From positions 51,420-115,419 of the forward strand of contig NZ_JAIHLQ010000022.1 in the NCBI RefSeq assembly GCF_019733355.1: a DNA stretch of 64,000 nucleotides, in the 5' to 3' direction. The stretch comes from Pseudomonas baetica (lineage in GTDB: Bacteria > Pseudomonadota > Gammaproteobacteria > Pseudomonadales > Pseudomonadaceae). This document shows positions 44,214 to 53,232 of this stretch, in pieces (position 1 is the stretch's first letter; each line of letters begins with the position of its first letter). Under the pieces are notes generated by a model, which searched no databases, had not been told where the DNA came from, and was given only the letters and a program-made list of their open reading frames with translations. The position numbers were made by a program, and so were the translations under genes.

Positions 44214-44353
44214 GATTGAAGCTCCCTGAGGCAGCGCGCACGGATGTGCGCTGAAGCTGCTGTCATTTATTCGACCATACTATCGCTCAGCGAGTTCTGA
44301 CTTCGCTCACAGGTCTTGTTAATCGGCTCAGGCTTCGTGGGGATTTTCAGGTC

Positions 44354-44435
44354 GCCTTCGCGAGCAAGCCCGCTCCCACAGAGGATCTTTGGTGTTCACA
44401 AGATCTGTTGTGGGAGCGGGCTTGCTCGCGAAGAC
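44354..44435. repeat. REPIN: inverted pair of REP sequences
   Basis: CCTTCGCGAGCAAGCCCGCT plus CCCAC and its inverted copy surround a spacer of about 30 bases downstream of the OsmC gene (minus strand) in the gap towards the DUF1161 gene. Confidence 0.85.
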
Positions 44436-44456
44436 GTCGGCTCAGCCAACGCCTGC

Positions 44457-44888
44457 TTATGCGACCAGCGATGCCTCAAGGGTGATCTTCGCATTGAGTA
44501 CCTTGGACACCGGGCACCCTTCCTTGGCCTTGTTGCTCAGTTCTTCAAACTGCGCCTGACTGGCTCCCGGGATCTTCGCCTTGAGAATCAGCTTCACCGC
44601 CGTGATCGCAAAACCGCCATCGACCTGGTCGAGGGTGACTTCAGCGTCGGTGTCGATGCTGTCGGCCTTCAGGCCTGCATCGCCGAGAATCATCGAAAAC
44701 GCCATGGAGAAACAACCGGCATGTGCGGCGCCGATCAGTTCTTCCGGGTTGGTGCCCTTACCGCCTTCGAAACGGGCCTTGAAACCGTAGGGTGCTTCTC
44801 TGAGGACGCCGGTTTCAGTAGAAATCGAGCCGATACCGGTTTTCAGATCACCTGCCCAATGTGCGGATGCTTTCTTAACGATAGCCAT
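44457..44888 (-). CDS. osmC: OsmC family peroxiredoxin
   Basis: A 143-residue organic hydroperoxide reductase of the OsmC group. The two redox cysteines lie in GAAHAGCFSMAFS (near residue 60) and KEGCPVSKVLNAKI (near 125). The segment KGTNPEELIGAAHAGCF and the opening MAIVKKASAHW are characteristic of OsmC rather than Ohr. It is transcribed alone, away from the luciferase-like gene. Induction by osmotic or stationary-phase stress is known for the family, not shown here. Confidence 0.92.
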   Translation of the reverse strand: MAIVKKASAHWAGDLKTGIGSISTETGVLREAPYGFKARFEGGKGTNPEELIGAAHAGCFSMAFSMILGDAGLKADSIDTDAEVTLDQVDGGFAITAVKLILKAKIPGASQAQFEELSNKAKEGCPVSKVLNAKITLEASLVA

Positions 44889-45126
44889 GCTGCCTCCTCA
44901 AGATCGGGCGCGGAACACCGCGCCGTTATGAATTTTGCTTGCAAGGCTTCTGAGGATAGACGCCGGGACAAAGTTCAGCTCGTCTGAATCGTTGACTTTT
45001 TTAGTAGGATTTTTCGTTCTGCTATTGAAACTCGGGTATATGCCCTCATTGCACAAAACACGCTTATGATTCGGCAGGTTTTCGTTCGCAAGAAAAACCT
45101 GCCTCCTCACTCGGAGAAGCAGGTTT

Positions 45127-46128
45127 ATGAAGCAACTCTCAGACGTAAAATTTTCTACCCTCGATCTGGTGCCAGTGCGCGAGAACGGCAGCCCGGCGCA
45201 ATCGCTGCGCAACTCGCTGAACCTGGCGCAGCATGTCGAGAAACTCGGCTATACGCGGTTCTGGGTGGCTGAACACCACAACATGGACGGCATCGCCAGT
45301 TCCGCCACTTCAGTGCTGCTCGGTTATCTGGCCGGTGGTACGTCGACCATCCGCGTCGGCTCCGGCGGCGTCATGCTGCCCAACCACGCACCGCTAGTGA
45401 TCGCCGAGCAGTTCGGCACGCTGGAAAGCCTGTATCCGGGGCGGATCGACTTGGGGCTGGGCCGCGCGCCCGGCTCCGATCAAATGACTGCCCGTGCCCT
45501 GCGCCGCGAGCGCTCCGGCAGCGCCGACGATTTCCCCGAAGATGTTGCCGAGTTGGCGCGCTTCCTCGGCCCGCGCACCCCGGAGCAACGAGTCATCGCG
45601 ATGCCCGGCACCGGCACCCATGTGCCGATCTGGCTCCTTGGTTCCAGCCTGTTCAGTGCACAACTGGCCGGCGAGCGCGGTTTGCCCTACGCCTTCGCCT
45701 CACATTTCGCACCGCGCTTGATGCATGAGGCGATCCGCGTCTACCGCAATCACTTCAAACCGTCGGCAGTGCTCGACAAGCCGTATGTGATGCTCGGTGT
45801 GCCGCTGGTGGCCGCTGATACCGATGAGCAAGCGGACTACCTGGCGACCTCGGTGTACCAGCGCATTCTTGCGCTGATGCGTGGGCAAAGTCTGGTTCAG
45901 CGCCCTCCCGTGAAAACCATGGACGGGCTGTGGCTGCCCCACGAGCGCGAGGCTGTGGGCGATTTCCTCGGTCTGGCAATGGTCGGCAGCCCGCAGAAGA
46001 TCCGCGCCAAACTGGAAATGCTGGTTGAGCAGACGCAGGCCGATGAGCTGATTTTCACCTGCGATCTGTACGAGCATGCTGATCGTCTGCATTCCTACGA
46101 GTTGCTGGCGCAGGTGATGAAGGGCTGA
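45127..46128 (+). CDS. LLM-class flavin-dependent oxidoreductase
   Basis: A 333-residue luciferase-like monooxygenase-family protein. Characteristic pieces are FSTLDLVPVRENG at the N terminus, RFWVAEHHNMDGIASSATSV (near residue 47), IRVGSGGVMLPNHAPLVIAEQFGTLE (near 78; split as IRVGSGGVMLPNH and APLVIAEQFGTLE) and GRIDLGLGRAPGSD. It resembles E. coli YhbW. The true substrate is unknown. GGAGAAGCAGGTTT lies just before the ATG. A terminator follows the stop. Confidence 0.88.
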   Translation: MKQLSDVKFSTLDLVPVRENGSPAQSLRNSLNLAQHVEKLGYTRFWVAEHHNMDGIASSATSVLLGYLAGGTSTIRVGSGGVMLPNHAPLVIAEQFGTLESLYPGRIDLGLGRAPGSDQMTARALRRERSGSADDFPEDVAELARFLGPRTPEQRVIAMPGTGTHVPIWLLGSSLFSAQLAGERGLPYAFASHFAPRLMHEAIRVYRNHFKPSAVLDKPYVMLGVPLVAADTDEQADYLATSVYQRILALMRGQSLVQRPPVKTMDGLWLPHEREAVGDFLGLAMVGSPQKIRAKLEMLVEQTQADELIFTCDLYEHADRLHSYELLAQVMKG

Positions 46129-46166
46129 GACGGTGCACCGTCCCCCATTGGAAACGTGTTGACCAC

Positions 46167-46197
46167 AAAAAAGCCGACGCATGAGCGTCGGCTTTTT
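46167..46197. terminator. Bidirectional terminator between the LLM and DUF1161 genes
   Basis: AAAAAGCCGACGC, ATGA, GCGTCGGCTTTTT: a perfect 13-bp stem with A- and T-runs, between converging genes. Confidence 0.92.
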
Positions 46198-46212
46198 GCA
46201 TTTCAGGCACGA

Positions 46213-46437
46213 TCAACCGCGCTTGTAGACGATTTCCTTGGTGCCGCCTTCACAACTGCCGACCACATCGCCGCCAGCCGCCGCACCCTTATCGACGATC
46301 TCCAGCGAATACCCGGCAACCCCCTTGGCATCCAGCTTCGCCGCAATCTCGCTCTTGAGCTCGTCACAAGGCTTGCCGGCAGCAAACGCACCACCGGCAA
46401 GGCTCAACAAACCTATTGCCAATATGAACTTCTTCAT
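46213..46437 (-). CDS. DUF1161 periplasmic protein, copy 2
   Basis: A 74-residue exported protein paralogous to that at 43974. The signal peptide ends GGAFAA, followed by GKPCDELKSEIAAKLDAKGV, YSLEIVDKGAA and VVGSCEGGTKEIVYKRG. The ATG at 46437 begins MKKFILAIG; the longer frame adds 15 residues that would spoil the signal peptide. Function unknown. Confidence 0.85.
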   Translation of the reverse strand: MKKFILAIGLLSLAGGAFAAGKPCDELKSEIAAKLDAKGVAGYSLEIVDKGAAAGGDVVGSCEGGTKEIVYKRG

Positions 46438-46564
46438 CGGTCGCACTCCTGGTCGGATTAATAGAGGCGGGCATCGGAGCATTGGCCCGATGCGCTCACC
46501 CTGTAGCGCTTTGCCATTCCTATGGCACTCGGCCAGCGCGCAAGTTCAGAAGTGTAGACCCAAC

Positions 46565-46780
46565 TCAGCTACTGGCGATCCGGAAGCCGACTTTGAGCGT
46601 CACTTGAAAGTGCGCGGCCTTGCCGTCCTTGATGTGACCGCGGGTTTCGATCACTTCGAACCACTCAAGATGCTTGATGCTTTTGTTCGCTTCGGCCAGC
46701 GCGTTGTTGATGGCCTCTTCGATGCTGTTGGTGGAAGAACCGACCAGCTCGACTTTCTTGTACGTGTGATGGTCACTCAT
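46565..46780 (-). CDS. Dodecin, flavin-storage protein
   Basis: A 71-residue protein of the dodecin family, which forms hollow dodecamers that bind FMN, riboflavin or coenzyme A. It has the family pattern of one strand, one helix and two strands: YKKVELVGSSTNSIEEAIN, NALAEANKSIKHLEWFEVIE and the C-terminal FQVTLKVGFRI. The tryptophan in HLEWFEV corresponds to the flavin-stacking residue. It is a single gene. Confidence 0.92.
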   Translation of the reverse strand: MSDHHTYKKVELVGSSTNSIEEAINNALAEANKSIKHLEWFEVIETRGHIKDGKAAHFQVTLKVGFRIASS

Positions 46781-46936
46781 GACGATCTCCTAGGCGTGTG
46801 GATTTGAGACTAGCAGTGAATTGCACTGTTGATTTCGGCGGCTACACGCAAGCGAAGTTCAGATTTTCTGCACTTTCTCAAACCGCTGAAGTCCCAATCA
46901 ACACACGCCACTCATCACCAATGCAGGAGAGCCACC

Positions 46937-47263
46937 ATGGCCAACACCTCTTTACGTAAAGCCTCGTTGCAAAGCATGGAAGCCGAGATCGAGAGTCTGC
47001 TCAAATCGTTGGAAAGCCTCAAAGACGACGCTTCGGACGAGTCGCGCAAGACCCTCAAGGCGCTCAAAAGCAACGCCGAAAGTGCGCTGAAACACTCGCG
47101 CCACCTGCTCAGCGATGCCTATGAAGAAGTCAAAGTGAAAACCCGCGAGACCGGGCTCGCCACCCGTGATTACGCTCAGGAACATCCGTGGACAACTGCC
47201 GGTGTGGCGGTCGGTGCAATGGGCCTGCTCGCGGCCTACTTGCTGTTCAAGCGCGGCGAATGA
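46937..47263 (+). CDS. DUF883 (ElaB/YqjD-like) membrane-anchored protein
   Basis: A 108-residue helical protein. A long amphipathic, coiled-coil-like stretch (about residues 10-75, rich in Ser, Leu and Lys) precedes a conserved HPWTTAGVAVGAMGLLAAYL segment that forms the single C-terminal transmembrane helix, and the tail KRGE. E. coli YqjD and ElaB associate with ribosomes at the membrane in stationary phase. The ATG at 46937 has GGAG eight bases upstream. Its 3' end overlaps the converging trpI gene by 28 bases. Confidence 0.88.
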   Translation: MANTSLRKASLQSMEAEIESLLKSLESLKDDASDESRKTLKALKSNAESALKHSRHLLSDAYEEVKVKTRETGLATRDYAQEHPWTTAGVAVGAMGLLAAYLLFKRGE

Positions 47264-48153
47264 TCCGGCTGGCGCAGCTCGTTTTTGAGCCATTGCGCCA
47301 GTTGCCGGGCGCGCCCGTCTGCGGCGCGTTTGGGTAGCCACAACGCCAGTTGCGCCGGGGTTTCACAGAAGCCCCATGGCGCAACCAGGCGACCGGCCCT
47401 CAAGTCTTCAGCCACCAGCGGCTCCGGCGCGATTGCCACGCCAAGACCTGCCACTGCGGCCTCCAGTAAGTAATACAAATGCTCGAAACCTTGCCCGAGC
47501 TTCAACGCCTTGGCGTCGAGGTGGTTTTGCTGTGCCCAGCTCGGCCAGGCTTGCGGGCGCGATGTGGTGTGCAGCACTGGCTCATCGAGCAAAGCCTTGG
47601 CAGATGCCCTTTGCAGGCGTTGATAGCCGCTGAATAGTGGGCTCATCACCGGGCCGATGCGCTCGGCAGCTAATTCATACACCTGCATGTCCGCCGGCCA
47701 TGGTGGCTCGGCGAACAACAGCAAAGCATCGAGCCCGGGACGTCGAGGGTCAAGATCGCCCTCACCGGCCGACAGATGCAGGCGTAAATCCGGCAGATCG
47801 GCATTCAGTCGTCCCAAGCGTGGAATAAACCAGCGCGCCAGCAGGCTTCCGGAACAACCGAGCACAAATGGCGCGTCGGCCGTGCTTTGGGTTAATTCGG
47901 TGCAAACACTGCGCAACCGATCAAACGCTTCAGCGCTGGCGTCGCGTAGACGCACGCCTGCATCTGTGAGTTTCAAGCCGCGTCCATCCTTGATGAACAG
48001 GCTGAGGCCTAGGTGCTCTTCCAGCACCTTGAGCTGACGACTGACCGCACCATGGGTGACGTGCAGTTGTTCGGCCGCCTGACTGACGCTGTTCAGGCGT
48101 GCGGTGGCTTCGAAGGCGCGCAAAGCGTTCAGCGGGGGAAGGTCATGGCTCAT
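47236..48153 (-). CDS. trpI: LysR family regulator of trpBA
   Basis: A 305-residue LysR-type regulator. The helix-turn-helix lies in residues 7-60 (LNALRAFEATARLNSVSQAA, then LHVTHGAVSRQLKVLEEHLG). The effector domain follows. Divergent placement against trpBA with a 107-base gap is the classical pseudomonad arrangement, where TrpI activates trpBA in response to indole-3-glycerol phosphate. The identity rests mainly on this context, and on similarity to the GcvA/TrpI-type N terminus. Confidence 0.9.
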   Translation of the reverse strand: MSHDLPPLNALRAFEATARLNSVSQAAEQLHVTHGAVSRQLKVLEEHLGLSLFIKDGRGLKLTDAGVRLRDASAEAFDRLRSVCTELTQSTADAPFVLGCSGSLLARWFIPRLGRLNADLPDLRLHLSAGEGDLDPRRPGLDALLLFAEPPWPADMQVYELAAERIGPVMSPLFSGYQRLQRASAKALLDEPVLHTTSRPQAWPSWAQQNHLDAKALKLGQGFEHLYYLLEAAVAGLGVAIAPEPLVAEDLRAGRLVAPWGFCETPAQLALWLPKRAADGRARQLAQWLKNELRQPDHSPRLNSK

Positions 48154-48260
48154 GGTATCTGTGAGTTTTCCTGACAGGTTGCGGCGATCTTATCGGTTTT
48201 CAGCATAGAAGGTCAGGGGTAGAGTGGTCGTCATTGTCTTTTGACCCCCTGGAGCAAACC

Positions 48261-49493
48261 ATGACCCAGACTTCGCACCACGCCGATCTGCGTAACGGCC
48301 CTGACGCCAACGGCCTGTTCGGCTCGTTCGGTGGCCGCTACGTCGCCGAAACCCTGATGCCGTTGATCCTCGATCTGGCCCGCGAATACGAAACGGCCAA
48401 GGAAGATCCTGCATTCAAAGAAGAATTGGCCTACTTCCAGCGCGATTACGTCGGACGTCCGAGCCCGCTGTACTTCGCCGAGCGTCTGACCGAGTTCTGC
48501 GGTGGCGCCAAGATCTACCTCAAGCGTGAAGAGCTGAACCACACTGGTGCGCACAAGATCAACAACTGCATCGGCCAGATCCTGCTGGCGCGGCGCATGG
48601 GCAAAAAACGCATCATCGCCGAGACCGGCGCCGGCATGCACGGCGTGGCAACTGCCACCGTGGCTGCGCGCTTCGGTCTGGACTGTGTGATTTACATGGG
48701 CACCACTGACATCGAACGTCAGCAGGCCAACGTGTTCCGCATGAAGTTGCTGGGCGCCGAAGTGATCCCGGTGGTCGCCGGCACCGGCACCCTGAAGGAC
48801 GCGATGAACGAAGCCCTGCGTGACTGGGTGACCAATGTCGACAGCACTTTCTACCTGATCGGCACCGTGGCCGGGCCGCACCCGTATCCCGCGATGGTTC
48901 GCGACTTCCAGGCCGTGATCGGCAAGGAGACCCGCGACCAACTGCAAGCCCAGGAAGGTCGCCTGCCGGATAGCCTGGTGGCCTGCATCGGCGGCGGCTC
49001 CAATGCCATGGGCCTGTTTCACCCGTTCCTCGACGACAAAAGCGTTGAAATCATCGGCGTTGAAGCCGCCGGCTACGGCATCGAAACCGGCAAGCACGCG
49101 GCCAGCCTCAACGGCGGCGTGCCGGGTGTATTGCACGGCAACCGCACCTTCCTCTTGCAGGACGACGATGGCCAGATCATTGACGCGCACTCGATTTCCG
49201 CCGGTCTCGACTATCCGGGCATCGGTCCGGAACATGCCTGGTTGCATGACATCGGCCGCGTGCAGTACACCTCGGTGACTGACGATGAAGCCCTCGCCGC
49301 GTTCCACAAATGCTGCCGCCTGGAAGGGATCATTCCTGCCCTGGAAAGCGCTCATGCCCTGGCTGAAGTGTTCAAACGCGCACCGAAGCTGCCGAAGGAT
49401 CACCTGATGGTGGTCAACCTCTCCGGTCGTGGCGACAAAGACATGCAGACCGTGATGCACCATATGGAACAGTCGCAGCAGGAGAAACACTGA
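48261..49493 (+). CDS. trpB: Tryptophan synthase beta chain
   Basis: A 410-residue PLP enzyme that joins indole and serine to make tryptophan. The PLP lysine is in EELNHTGAHKINNCIGQ (near residue 96), the phosphate-binding glycines in CIGGGSNAMGLF, and the opening FGSFGGRYVAETLMPLI is invariant in the family. The ATG at 48261 has GGAG seven bases upstream. The stop codon overlaps the trpA start (TGATG). Confidence 0.97.
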   Translation: MTQTSHHADLRNGPDANGLFGSFGGRYVAETLMPLILDLAREYETAKEDPAFKEELAYFQRDYVGRPSPLYFAERLTEFCGGAKIYLKREELNHTGAHKINNCIGQILLARRMGKKRIIAETGAGMHGVATATVAARFGLDCVIYMGTTDIERQQANVFRMKLLGAEVIPVVAGTGTLKDAMNEALRDWVTNVDSTFYLIGTVAGPHPYPAMVRDFQAVIGKETRDQLQAQEGRLPDSLVACIGGGSNAMGLFHPFLDDKSVEIIGVEAAGYGIETGKHAASLNGGVPGVLHGNRTFLLQDDDGQIIDAHSISAGLDYPGIGPEHAWLHDIGRVQYTSVTDDEALAAFHKCCRLEGIIPALESAHALAEVFKRAPKLPKDHLMVVNLSGRGDKDMQTVMHHMEQSQQEKH

Positions 49494-50305
49494 TGAGCCG
49501 CCTGCAAACCCGTTTTGCTGAACTCAAGGAACACAATCGCGCTGCGCTGGTGACCTTCGTCACCGCCGGTGACCCGGACTACGACACCTCGCTGGCGATC
49601 CTCAAAGGCCTGCCGAAAGCCGGTGCCGATGTGATCGAATTGGGCATGCCGTTCACCGATCCGATGGCTGACGGCCCGGCCATCCAACTGGCCAACATCC
49701 GTGCGCTGGGTGCCAGGCAGAATCTGGCGAAAACCCTGCAAATGGTTCGCGAATTCCGTGAAGGCAACAGCGACACGCCGTTGGTGCTGATGGGCTACTT
49801 CAACCCGATCCACATGTATGGCGTGCCGAACTTCATTGCTGACGCGAAAGAGGCAGGCGTCGACGGTCTGATCGTGGTCGACATGCCACCGGAGCACAAC
49901 GAAGAGCTGTGCGACCCGGCCCAGGCTGCCGGTCTGGACTTCATCCGTCTGACGACTCCGACCACGGATGACGCGCGTCTGCCGAAGGTGCTTAACGGCA
50001 GTTCCGGATTTGTTTACTACGTCTCGGTGGCCGGTGTCACCGGTGCCGGGGCAGCGACGCTGGAACACGTCGAAGAGGCGGTCACTCGCCTGCGCCGCCA
50101 CACGGATCTGCCGATCAGCGTCGGTTTCGGCATTCGTACGCCGGAACAAGCGGCGGCCATTGCGCGTCTGGCAGACGGTGTTGTCGTGGGGTCGGCGCTG
50201 ATCGATCACATTGCCAATGCCACGACGCCCGATCAGGCGATCGACGGCGTGCTGAGCCTGTGCTCGGCGCTGGCTGAAGGCGTGCGTAAGGCCCGCGTCA
50301 GTTGA
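49493..50305 (+). CDS. trpA: Tryptophan synthase alpha chain
   Basis: A 270-residue TIM-barrel enzyme that cleaves indole-3-glycerol phosphate to indole for TrpB. The catalytic Glu is in VIELGMPFTDPMADGP (near residue 50) and the catalytic Asp in GLIVVDMPPE (near 125). The phosphate site includes GFGIRTPEQAAAI. It is translationally coupled to trpB and followed by a strong terminator. Confidence 0.97.
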   Translation: MSRLQTRFAELKEHNRAALVTFVTAGDPDYDTSLAILKGLPKAGADVIELGMPFTDPMADGPAIQLANIRALGARQNLAKTLQMVREFREGNSDTPLVLMGYFNPIHMYGVPNFIADAKEAGVDGLIVVDMPPEHNEELCDPAQAAGLDFIRLTTPTTDDARLPKVLNGSSGFVYYVSVAGVTGAGAATLEHVEEAVTRLRRHTDLPISVGFGIRTPEQAAAIARLADGVVVGSALIDHIANATTPDQAIDGVLSLCSALAEGVRKARVS

Positions 50306-50368
50306 AGGTAAAGTTCCTGATACAGAGGAATTAGCACCTCGCGGCACAGACTAATCAAGCAAGACCGA

Positions 50369-50400
50369 GGGATTCAGAACCGCGTTCTGAATCCCTTTTT
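50369..50400 (+). terminator. Rho-independent terminator of trpBA
   Basis: GGGATTCAGAAC, CGC, GTTCTGAATCCC then TTTTT: a perfect 12-bp stem 63 bases after the trpA stop. Confidence 0.93.
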
Positions 50401-50426
50401 GCTGTTAGTGCAGTGAGGAAACTCCC

Positions 50427-50879
50427 ATGAAAATGCCGAAACGTCTGATTGCCAGTCTGGGCGTGCTGATGATCAGCGCGACACCGCTGCTGGCCAGCGC
50501 CGATCAGCGCGATGATCACGACCGCGGCGGCCCGCAGCAGGGCCATTACGATAACCGTGGGGATAATCGCGGCAACGATCACCGTGGCCCACAGAACAAC
50601 CACCGAGGTGGCCCGCCGCGCGACTTCGGCCCGGTACGCCAGACCATTCGCGACAACCATGGCTACTTCGTGCGCGGCGCACCGCCGCCTCCGGGCATCC
50701 ATCTGGTACGAGGCCGGCCGCTGCCCCACGGTTATTACGGTGAGCGCCTGGAGGGTCGTGCGTTAGGTCGTTTACCGGTCTATCCAGGTTACGAATGGCG
50801 CCGGGCCGGGCGCGATATCGTGCTGATCGCGGTGGGTACCGGGATCATTTATGAAATTCTGGATGGGGTTTTGTACTGA
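50427..50879 (+). CDS. CigR/RcnB-like periplasmic protein
   Basis: A 150-residue exported protein. The signal peptide (about residues 1-25, ending LASA) is followed by a low-complexity region rich in Asp, His, Arg, Gly and Asn (about 26-65), then the conserved part IHLVRGRPLPHGYYGERLEG and a hydrophobic C-terminal segment WRRAGRDIVLIAVGTGIIYE. The C-terminal half resembles the CigR family and the metal-homeostasis protein RcnB. A role is not established here; the His/Asp-rich segment could bind metal. Confidence 0.75.
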   Translation: MKMPKRLIASLGVLMISATPLLASADQRDDHDRGGPQQGHYDNRGDNRGNDHRGPQNNHRGGPPRDFGPVRQTIRDNHGYFVRGAPPPPGIHLVRGRPLPHGYYGERLEGRALGRLPVYPGYEWRRAGRDIVLIAVGTGIIYEILDGVLY

Positions 50880-50892
50880 TTCACAGGCAATA

Positions 50893-50922
50893 AAAAAGAT
50901 CGCAGCCCAGGCTGCGATCTTT
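50893..50922. terminator. Bidirectional terminator between the CigR-like and DUF4105 genes
   Basis: GATCGCAGCC, CA, GGCTGCGATC with AAAAAA on the left and TTTC on the right; it separates converging genes. Confidence 0.85.
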
Positions 50923-50926
50923 CGCG

Positions 50927-52888
50927 TCAGGGCAACTCCAGCCCGCCCGAGGCTTTGTGCAGTTTGCGCAAATGCTCGCCAATCTGTTTCACGTTGGCTT
51001 CGCTCGCGGCAATCTCGGCCGCGCGCTTGGGTTCAAGCAGCTTGCGCACCTCCGTGTCCAGATCGCCGGAAAGCGCCAAGAGCTTTTTTTGCCGCTGGCT
51101 GCTTTCCGCTTGCAGTCGGCTGAACTCGCTCGGTTGCGGCAAACCGTAACCCTTGGAATCGAGCAATTCTGCCGGACGACTGAGGAAGCCGCTGTTGGCG
51201 AGGATTTCCTGCAAAGTCGCGTTGGCCTTGTCCATCCCACCGTTATCCAGCTCGCGTTCACCGAGGTAGCGCTGCTTGACCTCGTCCTGAGCCAGCAGCA
51301 GTTGCCGACGAAAACTGGCCTGCTCCAACAGCAGCAGTGCGGCGCTGGTGCGCAGGTCGGCGCGATCAAACCACGGACGGCGTTCCTCGGCCGACAACGA
51401 TAGCCACTCCTCGACGCTGTTCTGTTTGATCGGTAATTGCTTCTTCAGTACAGCGAACATCGCTTGATAGCGATCGCGGAACGAGTCGAAGCGATAGCCC
51501 AGGCGCAGGGCCTCTTTTGGATCGTCCAGCACACTGGTGTCGGCGAGGCCGCGCCCTTTAAGCACTTCCAGCAAACCATTGGGCATGATGCTGTCCAGAC
51601 CGACGAGCTGAGCGTTGTTGCTGCCGCTGCGCAACAGCTTCAGGCCTTCCACCGCGCAGTTGTTGGACAGGAAGAAGTAGTTGCCGTCGTAGCTCCAGTG
51701 CATCTCGGCGGCGTGTTCGACCACGCCTTCAATCTCGCTGCGTGACAGGTTCAGCGGCACCGATGCAAGGCTGCGCAGCTCGGTTTTGGTGTATTCATCG
51801 ATGACCTGCGCCAGTGGCAAGACGAACAGCCGCGAGGGGTATTTGCCGACCAAGCCGTCCCAACTCGACAGTTGCACATCGCCCACGAAGGCGCGGTAGG
51901 ACAGCACCAGATGCTGGTCCAGATCGAGCCGGCAATCCGGGCCACGTGGCCGACCCGGTGCGCAGATCACCAGACGCAACATGCTGTGGCCCCAACGGCT
52001 GACCCAGTTCTGATTGGCCTCGGCGAGCAGGTAGTCGACGGCGTACACCCGCTCCGGATCGACTTGTCCTAGCGGCTGCTTGGCGAAGTCGTTGCCCGCA
52101 TTGAGAAACGCGAAACTCTTGCTGCAAGTGTCCTTGGCAGGCGGCGCCCAGCCAAAGTGTTCCTTGTAATAGCGGTACAGCGCCGGGCGGCGGCAGGCGT
52201 AGCTCGAGTCGAGGAGGAAATACTCCATGTTGACCGCGACGAACTCTTTCGGACTGGAGATCTCGTACAGATCCGGGCTACGGGCGATCTGGCGGTTGTG
52301 TTGCTCGCGTTCGCCGCGACGGCCGACGTATTGCTGCCAGCCGGCGAGGTCGAGCAGGCGCGGGTCATCGCTGAGGGTAAAGCGGCGGCCGTTCTGGCCA
52401 CGGCATTCATCGGGGATACCGATCAGCCCGGCGCTGTTGAAACGCCGGGTGCAGCGCTGGATCAGCGTACGTTCGGCGCTCGGCCACAAACGCGCGCGGT
52501 CATAAATGTGGGTGATTTCGTGCAGCACCGTGGCGAGCAGTTCCTGACGCACAGTGCCGTGGGGGCGATTGGTTTTTTCTTTGGCCGCGCTGCCGTCGGT
52601 GAGGCTGTCGAGCAGTTTGCGGTTCAGATCGAGCTCGGCGACCAGCGTGGCTTGGCCGTAGGCATTGCCGGGCATGTCGTCGGTCCAGCCGACGTCGATG
52701 CGCCGGTCCAGCCGCTCGATGAAGCTCGGCGGCAGCGCGCGCATGGCTTCATCTATCAGCGTCTGGCTGGCCTGTTGTTGGGCGGCGCTCAGATCGTCGG
52801 TCTTGAGCCGCAATTGCAGGCTGGCGTGGGCGTTGTTGCCAAGCAGCAACAACGTCCCGGCCAGCAGCCAGGCGCCGAGTGATTTCAC
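50927..52888 (-). CDS. DUF4105 domain protein, exported
   Basis: A 653-residue exported protein. A signal peptide (about residues 1-23, ending NNAHA) is followed by a region with a possible metal site, LLATVLHEITHIYDRARL (HExxH, near residue 118), and a DUF4105 domain with YAVDYLLAEANQNWVSRWGH, SMLRLVIC and NYFFLSNNCAVEGLKLLRSG (near 420). The last 150 residues are helical and charged. Translation starts at GTG, overlapping the stop of a DUF2388 gene by four bases (GTGA). Peptidase activity is possible but not proven. Confidence 0.8.
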   Translation of the reverse strand: MKSLGAWLLAGTLLLLGNNAHASLQLRLKTDDLSAAQQQASQTLIDEAMRALPPSFIERLDRRIDVGWTDDMPGNAYGQATLVAELDLNRKLLDSLTDGSAAKEKTNRPHGTVRQELLATVLHEITHIYDRARLWPSAERTLIQRCTRRFNSAGLIGIPDECRGQNGRRFTLSDDPRLLDLAGWQQYVGRRGEREQHNRQIARSPDLYEISSPKEFVAVNMEYFLLDSSYACRRPALYRYYKEHFGWAPPAKDTCSKSFAFLNAGNDFAKQPLGQVDPERVYAVDYLLAEANQNWVSRWGHSMLRLVICAPGRPRGPDCRLDLDQHLVLSYRAFVGDVQLSSWDGLVGKYPSRLFVLPLAQVIDEYTKTELRSLASVPLNLSRSEIEGVVEHAAEMHWSYDGNYFFLSNNCAVEGLKLLRSGSNNAQLVGLDSIMPNGLLEVLKGRGLADTSVLDDPKEALRLGYRFDSFRDRYQAMFAVLKKQLPIKQNSVEEWLSLSAEERRPWFDRADLRTSAALLLLEQASFRRQLLLAQDEVKQRYLGERELDNGGMDKANATLQEILANSGFLSRPAELLDSKGYGLPQPSEFSRLQAESSQRQKKLLALSGDLDTEVRKLLEPKRAAEIAASEANVKQIGEHLRKLHKASGGLELP

Positions 52889-53205
52889 AGTGCGAGGATG
52901 GCTTCGGCGAGTACCTGATCGCTGGCGTCGCGAGCTTCCGGCACGCGAGTGCGCAAGGTGTTGAGCGCGGCTTCCAGGTGTGCGCCGCGGATATCACCGT
53001 TGCTGGCGACAAAACTGGCGGCATCGTCGTGAGCTTCGCGGATGATTTTCGAGTCGCGAATCGAGGTGGTGGTATCGGACGTGAAATCGATGCTGCGCTG
53101 GGAGGCACGAACGATGATGTTACTGGTGGCTACCAGGGTGTGCGCCTGGGCCACGTCGGCCAACAAAAACAGGCCAAGGGTGGCAGCAATCAGCGGGCTA
53201 CGCAT
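52885..53205 (-). CDS. DUF2388 small exported protein, copy 1
   Basis: A 106-residue exported protein. The signal peptide ends ADVAQA, then TLVATSNIIVRASQRSIDFT, REAHDDAASFVASNGDIRGA and the C-terminal DASDQVLAEAILAL. CGGAG lies eight bases before the ATG at 53205. The stop overlaps the GTG start of the DUF4105 gene, so the two are coupled. It is one of three tandem paralogues. Function unknown. Confidence 0.82.
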   Translation of the reverse strand: MRSPLIAATLGLFLLADVAQAHTLVATSNIIVRASQRSIDFTSDTTTSIRDSKIIREAHDDAASFVASNGDIRGAHLEAALNTLRTRVPEARDASDQVLAEAILAL

Positions 53206-53232
53206 GGAACGACTCCGGAAGGACAAGGATAG

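Noticed and set aside
48231..49490. A 419-codon open frame on the minus strand opposite trpB
   Set aside because: It mirrors trpB and has no family features.
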